A DNA stretch of 64,000 bases, from positions 163,203,290 through 163,267,289 of the forward strand of contig NC_134834.1 of assembly GCF_004210375.1 (NCBI RefSeq). Direction: 5' to 3'. Under the pieces are notes generated by a model, which was given only the letters and a program-made list of their open reading frames with translations, searched no databases and had not been told where the DNA came from. The first letter of the stretch is position 1. Each line of letters starts with the position of its first letter. This document shows, in pieces, positions 12,127 through 24,957 of the stretch. This DNA comes from Tachypleus tridentatus. Its lineage: Eukaryota; Arthropoda; Merostomata; Xiphosura; Limulidae. The position numbers were made by a program, and so were the translations under genes.

Positions 12127-15100
12127 GCATGAGAGATAACATGTATTAATATAATATTCCACCAACACAACATTACGTGTTTTACACATTACGTTATTGA
12201 AATACCCCTTTTAAAAACCATAGTGATGAAAATATATAAATCGTGGAACTATATATACAACTAATATGTTTTTGTGTCCAGCTTTTTGCTGTTAGATTCC
12301 TTACATTTTAACGGCCATACATTTTACAATAATTTTAATATTTTTTATTTTATTTTATAACTTCGAAGTTTATTTTGCATTGTTGACTTAATATACGGAT
12401 TTAGGACTAATCTAAATATTGTAAGGTGATCGAATGTCGGGATGTTTTATTAAGATTACAGATGAAAATATCATCAAGAGAGAGGGTACTCAAGTAATGA
12501 TTTAATGCGGTCTAATAATGTTGGGTTTTAGATTTCATGCGAATTGTCTTATGACATTAAGAACTTCTAGTCAGTTGATTGTATAGGGTTGACTTCCTTA
12601 GTTAAGTTACAAGATACTGACTGTTTCAACTGTGATCTACACAGTTAAGTTTCTTGTCATCGGAAAGACTTACTAATAAAATGAATTGTTTCTCAAACTG
12701 GTACTTATCTTTATAAGCAACAGCGTGGGGAATAATAAGTAAAATGCACAGAACAGTAACTATGGGTCATTAAGTAATTTAAATCTGTTATATGCAGTTT
12801 ATATATGTTTATTATGTGCTTGCTATATCTTGAATGTATATGAACCCTTTCCCTAAAAAATAAGAAGTCTGGTATATACTTTAGAACTGTTTTGGATACG
12901 TGATAAACCCCAACGAAAGTAATATCATTTTTCGTAAAACAATGTTGAGTGAAAAGTTTAAATAAAGAGTAATTAGCGTTAACTACTTTATTTACTGGCA
13001 CATGAGACAAAATTGAATTTGAAACATCAAAGGTTGAAAATATTTCATTAAAACCAGGTTAAAAACTAGCTTCACATCTCGGCATACTAGCCACTGTGGA
13101 GAACACCAGTAGGTGTAGAAACATATGAACAGATTTTGAACCTTCTGGATTTAATGAAATTGTTTAAACCTTTTGTATTGTAAACGTAATATTTCACTAA
13201 AAAGGTTCTTAATGCTCAAATGAGTTGGAGTTTACATAAAATCATTTTTAAAGAAAGCGACAACAAATTTCGTTTTACTTAAGAATACTTCTTATAATAA
13301 AAAAATGTCTATAATTGTAAAAGACATAAAGCTTGATGACGAAATAACTTATAACCTTTAATAATTTGTTTAACTGTTCAGTAACTATTATTTAAGGTTT
13401 TAATGAGAAACAAGAAATTAATTGAGCAAAAACAGCTGCAGTCACTTGACAGCCACAAACCAAACACTCTCTGAAAATTTCAGATTTGAACTTAATTTAG
13501 ACGACACACAATCATTTTTGTTCCTTTTCATTAGTTGCTAGCTTACCTTACGACGATTGAAATCAATATTTGTTCTGAGCAAACGACGATGCATGGCTTG
13601 TGTTGGTCTAAAATTGTTGACTAGGGGCGCTTTTGGGTTTTCCTTTTCTCCTTGCATTAGCTGTCTAAGCGCGTAGAGCTGTTAATTAGAAATTAGCCCA
13701 TTAAAAAGAAGGAAAAACACAGCACATTTTAAAGCCAGAATTTTATAAAATTAAAAGGAAAACAAAAGATCCTAACGGAAGAATATAAGATCTTTATCTG
13801 ATTTGCACAGTAGCCGTTAGCCAACAAAGAATTGTATGTTACTTCCGTTAGTAAATGAGGTGCCATCGATTGAAAATAAATGAAATAGCAGATGTAACTT
13901 TCCTATTTACAGACCTTCTGCCTGGAATAGAAATGTTTTAAATTCACGCAGATATATTTGTTTCTTCTTCTTCTAACTTAGTTAAGCATCCAGTAAATTG
14001 TATGACTACAGTGTGTCACCTCGAAATTGGCTGGAAATCACAATGTTTTTGAGAACAGTACTGTTGTATAAAGAAGTGTATTTTAGTTTCTTTTAAACTC
14101 TGTTCCGCTAGATTGATTTATGTTCTTCTTTATTAGGATTTAAGATAATGATAGGAACATCCAGGAATGAAAATAAGAAAATATTTTTTTTTCATTTCAT
14201 CTTTAATGAGCCAGAGTGACTTGTGTGGAGAAAAATGTCACGTCTGTAAGTATTTGGAGCACCATACAAGCAAAAGGTGTACAATGGTTGGAACCTCTTG
14301 AAGGAATTTTTTTAAAGAAGCTATATGCATACGTTATTTCCCAAAGGTAAATACTCAAAGAAATTCTTTAGAATGTAAAATGCTTTCGAAATTCGAAATA
14401 AAAACTGGTTTTATGGAAACTTTAACTTAGGGTGTACGTGTTAAGGATAAGTGGATCCATAAAAGCTTGTAAAAAGAAAATGTTATTCTATACATGCTCC
14501 GGGCTGTACCACCATATTTCTTGTTTGTTTTGCTCCTACATTTCGTTTGAATTGATTTCTAGATGACGACGAGTTATCCATAGTTATTGTAAGAGATGAT
14601 ATTAGTGGCTACACAATGTTTTGCATCATTTTACATAGATTAGCGAAATTCGCCAATGACAGATCACCGCATTTCAATTAACAATACGTTTTTCCTATCG
14701 ATTAGAATGTATTCAACACATTGAAAATAGCAAAGCTAAGATATTTAAAACAGTATTTCCTACTGCATGAATAATCTAGGATACATTCTTAAGGAAATCT
14801 TCACGTGTAATTCTTATGTGTAAGAACACTTAAGTACTGTTTTTTGTTTACGTGATCGTCTAACAGGTAATTCGCCACCGTACAATCATATCATGTGGAA
14901 TGTAATGTACAAAAAAACAGTTTTAATGTTTCACACAGAGAATTAATTAATTAATACAGTTAACTGAAACAAGCGTTCATGGCGTTTTTTGACCTTCTAT
15001 CAGTCTGTTCTATACTAAAATGGAATACTTTCTAAACATGATTGAGACGTATGCGTGAGTGGTATTACTTCTTATTAAGGGTGATGATAACTTGAAATAA

Positions 15101-15479
15101 ATCATTCTTGATAAATTATGATATTGAGATAAAAGTATTGATAGCAGCAACGGAGAAGACATACGAGTAAACATAAGGTTGAGTACGTTACATTAAAACG
15201 ATTTTGAATATGCAAATTAGCAAGACACGTGAGAACCACAGCTGATGTAAAGCGCGGTGGAACAGCATGTATCAGAACTATATTTTGACATTGGTTGGTG
15301 GTACATATTTAAGCGTGAAGCCACTGAAAATGTATCGCTCTAGAGAAGGGTATGTAAATGTCCTTTGTAACGCAATATATTCATACAGTCAGATCATGAG
15401 GACCTGTTTATGTCGGGATTTGGGATTTTCAGGACGGATGTATGTCACTTGTACTTAATTCTATAGTTAAACGAAGAAG
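12127..15479. other. Non-coding, nothing recognised
   Basis: AT-rich. The 99-codon minus-strand frame at 12711-13010 and the 63-codon frame at 15267-15458 have no family resemblance. Confidence 0.4.
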
Positions 15480-16020
15480 TATGGATCAACTTGGGGTTCC
15501 AAACTCATCCAGAAAGGTATCTGTAACAAGGCTTACGCAAGCCGTAGTAAGAAAACTGCGGCATTTTACAACAGATAACTAACGAACACAAATATCGGTG
15601 GCAAAAGGTGTTAAGGTGTTCTAGGCAATAACACACAATATAATTAAAAGTATCTCTTTCCGGAATCGAGATCAACAAGGTATGGTTTTACCAAGGTAAT
15701 ACTAGCAGTCATAGCTACCTTACAAATGTCACATGCTTCAAGCGAATGGAGAATGAAATGAATATTTATGCTATTCGATACGACGTACTGCTCAGTTCAC
15801 CGGACACAGCGCCTACGGATTTTTTTTGGGTTGAAGTATTGAACCGAGTGCTGGAGAAACCGCCATCATCGTAGAAACGATGACTTATGGTTATTGGTGT
15901 GCTTTTTGACATGACAATCTTCAAAAGAAGACATTATTGATTGAATCTGCGCTGTAGGGCTGTTGTCAAGATGCTTGATAGTCAGTCAAAGTTTGACCTG
16001 ACATGGCGACATGGACTATA
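15480..16020 (+). pseudogene. Decayed Tc1/mariner-superfamily DDE transposase fragment
   Basis: A stretch reading QGNTSSHSYLTN, then SPDTAPTDFFWVEVLNRVLE matches the end of mariner-like transposases, where the block 'SPDLTPPDFFLWG.LKDRVY' carries the third catalytic Asp. It is followed by AVVKMLDSQSKFD-like C-terminal sequence. Stops and frame changes break it and no inverted repeat ends were found. It differs from the 6.2 kb mariner copy, so it is a second, older family. The part before 15650 has no clear match. Confidence 0.6.
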
Positions 16021-16138
16021 AAGACATGATAAGGCTACAAAATGATTTTAATATAATGTACGTAACCTGTGTAATTGAAATTCTATAATGTTACAGTAAA
16101 CAACGATGTAATTTAGATTATTATTAGCAGTTTTATTG

Positions 16139-16425
16139 TGTTTGTTTGTTTGTTTGTTTGTTTTGGAATTTCGCACAAAGCTACTCGAGGGCTATCTGTG
16201 CTAGCCGTCCCTAATTTTGCAGTGTAAGACTAGAGGGAAGGCAGCTAGTCATCACCACCCACCGCCAACTCTTGTGCTACTCTTTTACCAACGAATAGCG
16301 GGATTGACCGTCACATTATACGCCCCCACGGCTGGGAGGGCGAGCATGTTTAGCGCGACGCGGGCGCGAACTCGCAACTTTCGGATTACGAGTCGCACGC
16401 CTTACGCGCTTGGCCATGCCAGGCC
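16139..16425 (-). mobile_element. tRNA-derived SINE, family A, full length
   Basis: A (GTTT)n tail, TTTCGCACAAAGCTACTCGA, the conserved body and the GGCCTGGCATGGCCAAG head are all present on the minus strand. It lies 60 bp from the next copy, same orientation. Confidence 0.9.
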
Positions 16426-16489
16426 GTTTTATTGTGACGTAATGCTACACACACACATTGTTACCAAGTGTTATGCTTTTTCTGTTAAG

Positions 16490-16769
16490 TTTGTTTGGTT
16501 TTTTAATTTCGCGCAAAGCTGCATGAGAGCTATCTGCGCTAGCCATCCATAATTCAGAAGTGTAAAACTAGAGAGAAGGCAATTAGTCTTCACCACCCAC
16601 CGCCAACTCTTGGGCTACTCTTTTACCAGCGAATAGTGGGATTGACCGTCACATTATAATAACGCCCCTACGGCTGAAAGAGCGATCATGTTTGGTGCGA
16701 CGGTGATTCGAACCCATGATCCTCAGATTACGAGTCAAACGCCTTAACCCACCTGGCCATGCCGGGCCT
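16490..16769 (-). mobile_element. tRNA-derived SINE, family A, with target duplication
   Basis: A full-length copy flanked by a 10 bp direct repeat TTCTGTTAAG (16480-16489 and 16771-16780), which fits insertion by target-primed reverse transcription. Confidence 0.92.
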
Positions 16770-17326
16770 CTTCTGTTAAGACGTCTTAAATACTATTCTT
16801 GAGACATAAATTAATAATTTACAGTTTGAATTCGAAAAGTCGCTACCAATGCTAAAAACTAAAGGGGAAGAAAACGAGGGTGAATATAAACATGTTGGGT
16901 CTGCTATAAGAACCAATGATTTGGTTCAAATAAGAACTATTATATGGTTTGTTGGCTAATTATTGAGAATTTCAAAGTATCTAAAATATGATTCAATTGA
17001 ATGTTAAAAGTGCGCTTAAAAAGGAGACATATAATACAAATTAATGTTTCTAAAAGTACAAAAATAAAATGAATTTATTGTTTAATATTACTTGCTGTGT
17101 TCAAAAGGGTAAAAAAGTAATTATTCTTATTTTCTATTGTTCTGGGAATATTTTTGAAACTAGGGAAAATTTGAATTATGAAATAAAATTATATAAAGTT
17201 TATTTTATTTTTTATTTTTGAATAGAATTTAAAGACCACAGTTTGGCATTTCATTTTGATACAATAGCTGTTGATTGTGTGGCAATTTGGAACAATAATG
17301 TTGCCATTTTTCAATAGGAGACATAC

Positions 17327-17481
17327 CTGCTGTCTAGTTATATAAAGTGGTTTGTTCATCACAAGCCACGTAACAGTCTCGTGACATCCGGGCATTGTTA
17401 ATGAGCCTTCGTACGTGGTATAGAAATGAGTGTCAGGAAGCAATTCCTGCACCGAGAGCGATTTTAAAACAGCCTGTTGTC
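17327..17481 (-). CDS. CA10: CARP (CA10/CA11-like) exon D, active-site floor region
   Basis: A 155 bp exon: two bases completing the Gly codon, then 51 codons ending in phase 0. The acceptor is ...ttttcttccag and the donor is CAGCAG|GTATGT. It encodes QQAVLKSLSVQELLPDT, then YTTYEGSLTMPGCHETVTW, then LVMNKPLYITRQQ. Vertebrate CA10 has '..[44 protein letters not shown]' and insect CARPA is closer still. In active carbonic anhydrases the SLTTPP motif carries the gatekeeper Thr199; here it is Met (LTMPG), another inactive feature. The next exon should begin with a Leu-x-Ala-Leu-Arg block and end the fold with a RTNI-type motif; I looked for it down to base 1 and did not find it, so the C-terminus is probably outside the window. 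Confidence 0.94.
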
Positions 17482-18410
17482 CTGGAAGAAAAATAACAAT
17501 AAACAAATAAAGCATACTGTTTTGTTAAATAAAAATCTATGGTGCATAACAACCCTTCCACATGTAAATATATTATTGTAATTGTCACTTGTACCCAATA
17601 TGTATTCAATGTACAGTTGATTAGTTTGATAAAAACAAGACAAACTGAAATGTAGCACTCAGGCAAATGTTTCAGGTGATTTATTTTCAGTTTTTTTGTA
17701 CCCAAAATCATTTCTTAATAAGAATCTACGTTTAAAATTGCATACGTTTTAGATATGGACTACAAATTAAATAATAGGGGGATTCATGGGTCTCTAGGTT
17801 TGATCCCACCAGTTTATTAAAGTTTATCAGAGCCAAATAGTGGTATATAAATCGATGTACCGTATTGCTAGTTCGTCGTATTCTCGACACGTAATTATGG
17901 GCCAACTAAAATCTACACTTTAATATAACAGTTATCATAATGTTCAAAAATTATGTTTCAAATTCTTTTTCAACAACAAATGGCTCATAACTAGTTTTTT
18001 TTCGTCTAACATTAGTCACTTTCGATTCTGAAATAACATTCACAGCACTTTCGAAACTGATTTTTTTTATATATTGACGAAGGGATTGTCGAATGTCATT
18101 TTATAAGTTATTGGTAATATTGGCTCTCTTTGCTGAGTTTCGAATTTGCTTGCTGACTAGATCTATTTGTGAAGATACATCGTACCCAATACTAAAGACA
18201 TGAGAAATGTACATGTTACTAGTTTATACTAATGATGCAGCTTCATAATATCCACAGTATCCATTCTTGTACAAGGTATAGAGAATGTTAGCCACAAGAA
18301 CAGAAAAACGCCATTTTGTTTAGTTCCAACTGTCTAGATTGAACTTCTGGTATTATTAGCTCTCATCCTAACAATCTTCGAACGGTATTCCACGTTCCGT
18401 AAACTCTTCA
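17482..18410. other. CARP intron C-D, nothing recognised in this part
   Basis: Start of the 17.2 kb intron upstream of exon D; frames here (17464-17711) are read-through of non-coding sequence. Confidence 0.5.
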
Positions 18411-18422
18411 AGAATGTCCTCT

Positions 18423-18564
18423 CAGAACGGCTCGTATGGGTTATCCTGAAGATGACCAAGAAAGGTCGAAACGTTGTTCTCTGCTTTATTAGTAAAAGTG
18501 TTAATACCCATACCAGCCGTAGTGAGATACATTTTTATTTCAAGTGGGTTTCTTGTCATCAAGG
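18423..18564 (+). mobile_element. 142 bp PLE-related mini-element with hammerhead-like core
   Basis: It is flanked by an exact 12 bp duplication AGAATGTCCTCT (18411-18422 and 18565-18576). The 3' end CAAGTGGGTTTCTTGTCATC is shared with the 45.0 kb element and with the Penelope-like copy at 30.06 kb. No coding capacity. The interior is a predicted hammerhead (see 18430-18523). Confidence 0.8.
18430..18523 (+). ncRNA. Hammerhead-ribozyme-like fold (type I)
   Basis: The core reads CTGAAGA, stem II TGACC...GGTC, then GAAAC. CTGANGA and GAAA are the two invariant boxes of hammerheads. Stem I pairs GGCTCGTATGGGTTAT with the downstream ATACCCATACCAGCC, with one bulge and one mismatch. Stem III can pair ACGTT with AGTGT, with two G-U pairs, which places a GUU cleavage triplet just before AATACCC. 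Hammerheads are known in Penelope-like elements; activity here is inferred from sequence alone. Confidence 0.65.
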
Positions 18565-18576
18565 AGAATGTCCTCT

Positions 18577-19718
18577 GATAAAGCAGAGCTTATGGCTTCT
18601 TAAGAGTTAATGAGAAAACAAACAAAAACAAAACCATTTTCAACACTAACATCACTTTTCGAATATTCACAGCTCTTGATAGTTTACATAAGGGGTTACA
18701 GTCCGTCATCACAAACAGTAAGTTCATAGCGTTTAATTTTGAGAACAGTTGCATTCATGATTACTTTTAAAAGTACATTTACTAGATCTTTCTGGACTCC
18801 AGGTCTCAAATGTCGAATTGCTACATTAATCAGTGGATCAAATATTGACATGAATCTACTTGAGCTACAGATATATTTTCATTTTCGGGTGTGACTTAAC
18901 CTATCAATATTTCTGTAAAATATTTGATTTATTTCTGCCAAATGCATAACCTCTGAAGTATTATATTAAATAAACATGAAATGTGCTGTTTTATTCAAGT
19001 TAGATTAGTGTTTAATTTATACTATTTCCTGTAGAATTCATATCTGACATCTGTATTAAACATGGTAATAATAGAAATATTTTATATTAACCATGTCGTA
19101 TATTCTAACCGTAAAAATAACTTCAAAGTTCTGGACGCATATTTTAACTCATACATACCAGCGTCTGTAACAAATTTCAATATCTCAATTTTAGGGAAAA
19201 AAGAAATATTTATAGGAATAACTTAAAAGTGACTCATTATTTTAAAAATAGTGCATATGGAGATGTATAATGCTTTCCTTCGTTTTTTTCTATATGTAGA
19301 ATCTACTGGTGGGCCAGAGTTAAAATCAGTGGTTCGATTTCCCAAGGTGGTAGAATGCGGATAGTTAATTTTGAAACTTTGCACTGAAACAATAATTATA
19401 AGTATTTGTAAATATACATATAAACCAGTACATATTCCTCTTTATATTAAACTTCAAGCTCTCAACAATGTCTAAAATATTTTAAGAGATATTGGAGAAG
19501 TGACTTTCAAAAGTGTCCCTACCGTCACACTGTTAAATTAATTAATTTTGAGAATGAAGTTGGGCTTCTAGCGATTCTGTATTATGTCAGTCAACAGTAC
19601 CGAAATCATTAAAGATATACTGCTATTGAAATAACGTAGAATTTAATAGAAAAGAAAAAAAAACAACATTTGCAACGAAAAGAAATAGTGATAAAAACAA
19701 AATAATATGAAATTATTT
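18577..19718. other. CARP intron, nothing recognised
   Basis: AT-rich intronic sequence without clear repeats. Confidence 0.4.
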
Positions 19719-20066
19719 GTTTGTTTGTTTTTTAATTTCGCGCAAAACTACTCGAGGGCTATCCTAATTTAACAGTGCAAGACTAGAGGGAAGGTAGCTA
19801 GTCATCACCATCTACCGCCAATTCTTGGATTACTCTTTTAGCAACGAATAGTGGGATTGAGCATGACATTATAACGCTCCATAGCTGAAAGTGTGAACAT
19901 CGACCGCCAATTCTTGGGCTACTCTTTTGGCAACGAATAGTGGGATTGAGCATGACATTATAACGCTCCATGGCTGAAAGGGTGAACATGTTTGGTGTGA
20001 AGAGGATCGAGCCCTCGACCCTTAGATTACGAGTTGACTCCTCTAACCACCTAGCCATGTCGGGCC
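19719..20066 (-). mobile_element. tRNA-derived SINE, family A, with internal 90 bp duplication
   Basis: A full copy whose body segment (CCGCCAATTCTTGG through the CTCCATAGCTGAAAG part) is present twice in tandem, about 19808-19897 and 19898-19987, so the copy is longer than the others. Confidence 0.9.
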
Positions 20067-20209
20067 AGATTTGAGGAAAACAGCTTTGTACTTTACAGTT
20101 AAAACATATTTCAAATTGATGCTGAAAAATTGTATGTTACAATAATGATTATTTAAAACTTGCTTTTTGTAGATATATTTCCTCCATGCTATAAGGGATC
20201 AAGTTTTGT

Positions 20210-20320
20210 TTGGTACTAAGCACAAATGGAATGTACCTGTGCTGTGTTCATCATAAATATCAAAATCTGACTTTTAGCATTATAAGTCTTCAGGCTTAAC
20301 TCTGAGTGACCTGAGCAGAT
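20210..20320 (-). mobile_element. Short SINE, family B, diverged
   Basis: AAGCACAAATGGAATG, CTGTGCTGTGTTCATCAT and TTATAAGTCTTCAGGC follow the order of family B. Confidence 0.55.
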
Positions 20321-20332
20321 AGGATAAAAATT

Positions 20333-20453
20333 AAGGTGTGTGGGTGAGTGTGTGTATTCTTATAACAATGCTATATAGTTTACCGAAGTGATTCTAACCT
20401 CTAATTTTAGTGTTGTAAATCCGTAGACTTACCGCTGTGCCAGCGAGAGACCT
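20333..20453 (-). mobile_element. Short SINE, family C
   Basis: A GTGTGTGTATTCTTATA tail, then TTTAGTGTTGTAAATCCGTA and GACTTACCGCTGTGCCAGCG, the reverse of the 10630 copy. Confidence 0.65.
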
Positions 20454-20617
20454 TTCGGGTGACCGAAAATAATGTTTAAAACATTAAAACAAATACTTTT
20501 CAAAATAAAATAAAACTCTTGAAAATAATTCTTCAGAAACCATAACAGTTGAGAAAAATCTTTTTCTGGACGATACTGCTGAAACACTTGCTATAAAAAA
20601 GAAACTTTGTTCGCTTT

Positions 20618-20731
20618 GTTGTTAAGAACAAAGCTACAGAATGAGCTATCTGTGCTGTGTTCACCATGGGTATTGAGCTCGGATTTTAACGTTCAAAGCC
20701 TTCAGAGTTACTGTTGAGCCAATGGGGACAA
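20618..20731 (-). mobile_element. Short SINE, family B
   Basis: AACAAAGCTACAGAATGAGC, TATCTGTGCTGTGTTCACCA and GGGTATTGAGCTCGG. The third short SINE within 520 bp, all in one orientation. Confidence 0.65.
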
Positions 20732-22328
20732 AACAATAAGACTACAGGGTTTTGTTTATTAAAATCATGTTACCTTTGAGATTTTAAATTGTGATTTTTG
20801 TTTTAAACACGTATTTTGCAAAAGGATGGCGCGATTAAATTGTCATCAAACGATTTAGGTTCAATTAGTCCCAAAGAAAAAAATTTTCAGCATTTATTGA
20901 CGTCAGGATGAAATATAATTTTTGCTTCTTCCTTTAGACGAGTATTCTATTTTACTCTTGCTAAAGATATGATATACACAGATACACTGATTTCCCTTAA
21001 GAGTAATAAGCTAGTATCTGCAGGAGGTTCGAGCTGAAAATGTTTTGAGGGCGTAAATCGGAATTCTCTGGTCCAAAATAAGTTGTGAAAAAAAGAGTGA
21101 ATACAATATAAAATAAACAAAACAAACTTTATTGACTCCACAAAATAATCAGAATGAGTGTAGTTATGAAGGATCGTGCTATATTGAAGCTTCCGAAGTT
21201 TTCTGAGCAGAAACAAAAATATTTTTTTCTCAGACCAAAAAACATTATATACAGAAAGCAATAATGCTAATTTCTTCAGGATGCATGTGCTACCTACGCC
21301 ACTGATGGTCATTCCCATAAAAAAATAAAGGTGTTTGTGTCCTCAAGGTAGCACTTGTGCCATCAATGGAAAAAAAAAAAAGAGTGCAGTCTACTTTCAT
21401 ATGGTATATTTAATTTTACAGAAGAGAGAATGCATGTGCTACTGTAGATAAGTGATCAAAACAATAATTCAATGTTCTACTTTAAAACTACACATACCTT
21501 TATGTAATAATATGTAATGAAATTTAAGCAGGTAAAGAAGTTAATAAAAGGAGTCGAAAATGAATGGTATGCCTGAATACCACATATTTTCTCTCCTATT
21601 TATCTTCACACTATCCTTCTTAATTTTAAAATATATCCAATTTTAATAAAACAAATTTGCACCTTGACTAAAAATGTATTAATTCACTTTTGTACAAAAC
21701 TTACAGAACAATATGCACAAGTAACATGAAGAACACAAAATTATACTAAAATTGCAACCCAAAAAACATAAATATAAAACCATCTTTAGGACGAAAGAAA
21801 AAGTCAATAGATTAATATAATTTTTTTTTCATGAAATCACAGAAGTACATTTTTAAAAATGATCGTTAACAAAGGTGCCAAGTAGCAATAGAATCCAAGA
21901 ATGATTATTAAAAATATAGTATTATCATACAAAACATGAATAGAGTACACGTTCCATCTTTTTGCAATGTAAAAAATAACAATATTTTATGATGAATTTA
22001 AACTACATTATCATCGCTACATGTTTTGACATAATGATACTCTGTAAGTAAGATAACAGTTTATAACACTACACAGAAATAAACCCTCCAAGAAAGACGT
22101 ACATTTATGAAACAACTTCACAATGTAGACTACTCATGGATACTAGACTTGCAGTAAAACAAAGATTGGAATAAATACCAGTTTTGTGCATTCGGTATTT
22201 CAAATTAAAGCCAATTTTAAATTAGTAACTTCTTGAGATTGTTCTAAATGTTTAATGCAATTAGGGTAATATGTAAAACATATTTTATTTGGGTTTTACA
22301 TGTGAAAGACAAAATTTGTTGCATAACA
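20732..22328. other. CARP intron, nothing recognised
   Basis: The 123-codon minus frame at 20947-21318 is hydrophobic low-complexity sequence with no family resemblance. Confidence 0.4.
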
Positions 22329-24030
22329 CTAATACACTTTAGGAAACTTATATTTCAGTTGCTTTTCTTCTGTACCGTATTTATTCCCAATTGGCCTTGC
22401 ACGGACTACAGTTTGGTGTGCGGATAGAATGAGCTGAGCAACAAGAAGCTTCGGTACTAGAATTGTAACATAACCTTCCTTGGCTTGTTCTGAGGCAGGG
22501 AGCTTAAGTGTTGTAGCCATGATTTTTGAAGCAGCAACTGATTTCCTAGACTCTGAGTTATAGCCATTGGCAAAATCAGTTACAGCCTACGTGCCAAAAG
22601 TTTCTATTCTACTGGCCAAACATTAGTTACAGTTAGACTGAAAATATATCCAAACGTTTAGTAAAACGAGCAAAAATAAATGCATATGAAATTTTTGGTA
22701 ACTCTAGTCGAAGACAACTTAGTCTGAAGAGATACGAATGTGATCACACGTAACCAGAAAGTTTGTGATGAAAGGCCTGTGGTCATCTGGATTGTGATTA
22801 TAAACTTGAATGCCATGATAGCCAGACCTTAACCCTTAAGTATTGTCTTGGCCAAATGAAATGACTACAGGCTTAAATATAGACTTTGTATCCTTGCAAA
22901 TGTAGACATCTTTGTCTCCCAGGTTTTATCAAGTCACACACTTATCAAACACGGATCTGTGCTGCACACCACGATAACAGCCAACACAGCTATTCTGTAG
23001 CCCACCCACATTTTCCTTATTACTGTCGGAACGTTATACAACCAAAGCCCAGGTTCAGAAGGAAATAAATTGTGTAGAATCTGTAAGTAACGTTTCTTAT
23101 ACAAATAACTGAAAGAGGCTAGCAATCATAGAAATTCAACCCCTATCTTCTATTAATGCATGAATATTGACATCTTATTTTAAAACAACACTATGTAGGT
23201 TTGACTTTGTTCCTTCATAGGTAGGTACACTTGGAGTATGAATTATGCTTACAAAATATTTCAATCTGCATGATTGAAAATATTTGACCATAATCAAATA
23301 TTAACCAAGTTTAAACTTCATATGATGTAAGAAAATGTTTATCGATTTCGCTTTTCCACAAATAATTTCATCCACTCACGAATATACTGATTCAATATAC
23401 TGATTCAATCGAAGATACCAGATCAAACTGTATTTTTCTTCAAAAGGTAGTACAATTTTACTGTTTCTCTTATCTTATGTTGCTACATTCTACTACCACC
23501 GAAGTATTTCAAAGTCAAAATTCTCTTAGCAGCTTTAATGAAAATATCAGACACAACATATCTGCAAATAAGGCGTCACAGATCAGTAATCACAGTTTAA
23601 ACCAGTCTTAAAATTCAGGTCATTGATATACTGCTTGATAGTTGAGTTCTGTGTGTAGCTGATTCATTTGTGTCACAAAACACTCACGGGAGCCCATGTA
23701 GGATAGTCCTTTGGAGTTCGACTTTACCACCAGTTGCAAATTAATTTATTTAAATCCAGTATGCAGTTGTGAATGGAGTACACAAGTCATCAAATTGAGG
23801 AGGTTTACAGGTAGAATAAAGAAAGAGTTGATTTGGTGGCAGAGATTCAGAATACATGTAATGCTTTAATTCAAAATTTCATCAGCATTCAAAGTATCAA
23901 AACTATGTATGAACAGTTCCTCATTAAAGATATGGAGTTCTTCACTTTGAACGAGCAATTGTTCATTAATTGGACTTTCAACAATGCTAATGAAATCTGA
24001 CACTACACTGAACAAATTATCAATTAAATT
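22329..24030 (-). pseudogene. Unidentified decayed coding stretch
   Basis: The minus strand has a run of protein-like pieces broken by stops and frameshifts. The longest intact piece (22329-22586, 85 codons) runs from AVTDFANGYNSESRKSVAAS to KQLKYKFPKVY and has balanced composition, including VTILVPKLLVAQLI and SAHQTVVRARPIGNKYG. Further upstream come GDKDVYICKDTKSIF, GYHGIQVYNHNPDDHR and a 50-codon piece near 23.9 kb with NEQLLVQSEELHIFNEELF. Composition is less AT-rich than around it. I do not recognise the family. It lies downstream, in the same orientation, of the decayed Gypsy pol, so a retroelement 3' ORF is one possibility and a dead cellular gene another. Confidence 0.35.
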
Positions 24031-24957
24031 ATTATACAATAGACTTCAGACGTAGTTTAGCTTCTGTAATCTGGTTAATACTTCTTTTAATTGTACTTAG
24101 TCTAGAAACGAGTTTTCTTTCAACATCGTATGATTATTTATATCATTTATATATCGTTTATTAACTAGATTGTTAGACTAAAATGAGTGTAGCAGTTGTT
24201 AAGTATTATAATTTATCTCTGACAAGTCTCCGATACAGTATGTTACGTATTATGATTTCACATAGCCTGAAACTGAGTTAAATTTTAATTTAAAAGTTAA
24301 TTAAATATAGAGATGTATCTAATTTTGATGTTTGTACACAATTTTCTTTCTTAATACAATTATATTTTAATATAGAAAAAAATAGTACAATTTATAATAA
24401 TAGTTATTATAAATAGTTCATACAAATAATTTACAAACCTATAAAAAATACTGAGTATTCTTTCCCGCCTGGAACTTCCTTGATATCTCATCGAGGGTTC
24501 ACAATGAGAGAATTAATTCCGAGTTAACGTAGATACAATTCAATTGACATAGAGCTAACTACTTTTCTATTCTTCGCTAGTCTTACACTGTTTATAAGCT
24601 GACTTTTCACTGCTGAAGTTATGTAATGTTGTCGTAAAAATACTGATGTCTGATATGAATTCATTGAAATTAAATGTTTTATAAGGTTCAAAATCTATAA
24701 ATGTTCCTGGTCAAATATCTATATAGTTTCCCGATTAATAAGCGTTAATCATAGAGGTTCTAGAAATTTGAGTTGACTCAACAATATTAAAGATACACTA
24801 GTGCTTCGTAAAACATATATTATCTATTCTTACACTTAAGAATCTTCTATAAATTTAGAGAATAGGCAGGAAGTTCGTAATACATATTTAACAGTGTAAG
24901 TTACACGCATTTCAAATATAAATTTAATTTAGACAAATGCCGATAATAACATAAATA

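Noticed and set aside
1..17326. Last CARP exon (LxALR...RTNI)
   Set aside because: Searched by eye for the RTNI, GNNxRP and RPxQP patterns on the minus strand; no convincing candidate with splice sites.
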